A DNA stretch of 14,748 nt from QHBQ01 sp038230695. GTDB lineage: Bacteria > Chloroflexota > Chloroflexia > QHBQ01. Position numbers and translations under genes: made by a program. Shown here piece after piece: positions 14,361 through 14,748 of the stretch. The first letter of the stretch is position 1. Each line of letters begins with the position of its first letter. The notes below the pieces were generated by a model that saw nothing but the letters and a program-made list of their open reading frames with translations, was not told the DNA's origin and searched no databases. The DNA is taken from positions 1 through 14,748 of the forward strand of contig JBBRMT010000105.1 of the NCBI GenBank assembly GCA_038230695.1, given 5' to 3'.

Positions 14361-14748
14361 TGAAACTAGTCAGTTACACCGTAGACCTGCCCGGCACGTT
14401 CGGGCCGCAGGGCAAGCTGGCCGCGCTGGTAACGTTGGGTGATGAGCAACGGCTGCTGCCCCTGGCAAGCCTGAGCAACTGGGCCATCCGTAATGTGGCG
14501 CCCGCAGAACTGCGCGAACGCGGTATTGCCGCGTTCGCTCCGCCAGTAACGATGCTCGATTTGCTCGATCGGGGCTATGGTGTGACTATCACGGGTCAGC
14601 CAGACCTGATGCCCAATTTCGACCCCCTTGCCGATGTGCGCGCCCTGGTGGGTTTGCACACCGACCTTGCCGCCAGCGACCCGCCCCTCGCCCGCCAGCT
14701 AACCATTACGCCCAGCATGGTGCGGATGTTGTCGCCACTGCCGCGCCC
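14360..14748 (+). CDS. Fumarylacetoacetate hydrolase-family protein, N-terminal part (runs off window)
   Basis: Partial: 129 complete codons are visible and the frame stays open to the right edge. It begins MKLVSYTVD and shows the typical FAH-family N-terminal pattern: a substrate-handling small domain, TMLDLLDRG (about 74-82), and the lead-in VRMLSPLPRP (120-129) that normally precedes the catalytic FAH fold. The catalytic metal-binding Glu/Asp residues lie beyond the window. The ATG overlaps the hppD stop by one base, indicating translational coupling. With hppD upstream, cleavage of fumarylacetoacetate to fumarate and acetoacetate is the natural guess, but the FAH family also includes acylpyruvases and related hydrolases, and no homogentisate dioxygenase is yet in view. 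Confidence 0.8.
   Translation, partial: MKLVSYTVDLPGTFGPQGKLAALVTLGDEQRLLPLASLSNWAIRNVAPAELRERGIAAFAPPVTMLDLLDRGYGVTITGQPDLMPNFDPLADVRALVGLHTDLAASDPPLARQLTITPSMVRMLSPLPR

Overview
The window looks like a moderately GC-rich bacterial chromosome segment, most likely from Chloroflexota. That placement is inferred from the mix of a GFGITY-type Ser/Thr kinase with a C-terminal repeat domain, a GH15 hydrolase, a DUF2071 protein and an aerobic tyrosine-catabolism operon. No rRNA or marker gene settles it. There is no stretch over 300 bases without a gene. No insertion sequence, CRISPR array, integrase or phage gene is visible.

Layout. 1-641 (+) is the 3' part of a MazG-type nucleotide pyrophosphohydrolase gene. 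829-1050 (+) is a small excisionase-like helix-turn-helix protein with its own promoter; its gene runs convergently into 1069-1959 (-), a lipoprotein with an internally duplicated domain. 2185-4206 (-) encodes a GH15 glucoamylase/trehalase-type enzyme, divergent from 4306-4620 (+), a DUF167/YggU protein. 4671-6793 (+) is a two-gene type II restriction-modification system (HindVP-family endonuclease followed by a cytosine-5 methyltransferase), visibly AT-richer than its surroundings. 6875-6949 (-) is tRNA-Asn(GTT), with a perfect consensus promoter and an intrinsic terminator. 7052-9490 (-) is a membrane Ser/Thr kinase with a probable seven-bladed extracytoplasmic propeller. It diverges from 9609-12044 (+), a family A DNA polymerase that carries an N-terminal zinc ribbon and an Asn-Gly repeat linker and lacks a 5' nuclease domain. 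12233-13027 (+) is a DUF2071 protein. 13218-14360 (+) is 4-hydroxyphenylpyruvate dioxygenase, followed with a one-base overlap by the start of a fumarylacetoacetate hydrolase-family gene that runs off the window.

How the genes work together. Two functional units are clear: the restriction-modification pair, and the hppD/FAH pair for tyrosine and phenylalanine breakdown. The remaining genes are mostly single transcription units. Their promoters share a style: seven of the eight protein-gene promoters proposed here carry a TGn extended -10. Two genes (the polymerase and DUF167) appear to start at or next to their predicted transcription start and so may be leaderless. A perfect 16-bp palindrome lies exactly between the divergent kinase and polymerase promoters. 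A second inverted repeat overlaps the -35 of hppD.

The most unusual items are the zinc-ribbon/Asn-Gly/exo/pol polymerase architecture, the kinase-propeller receptor with its divergent control region, and the duplicated-domain lipoprotein.
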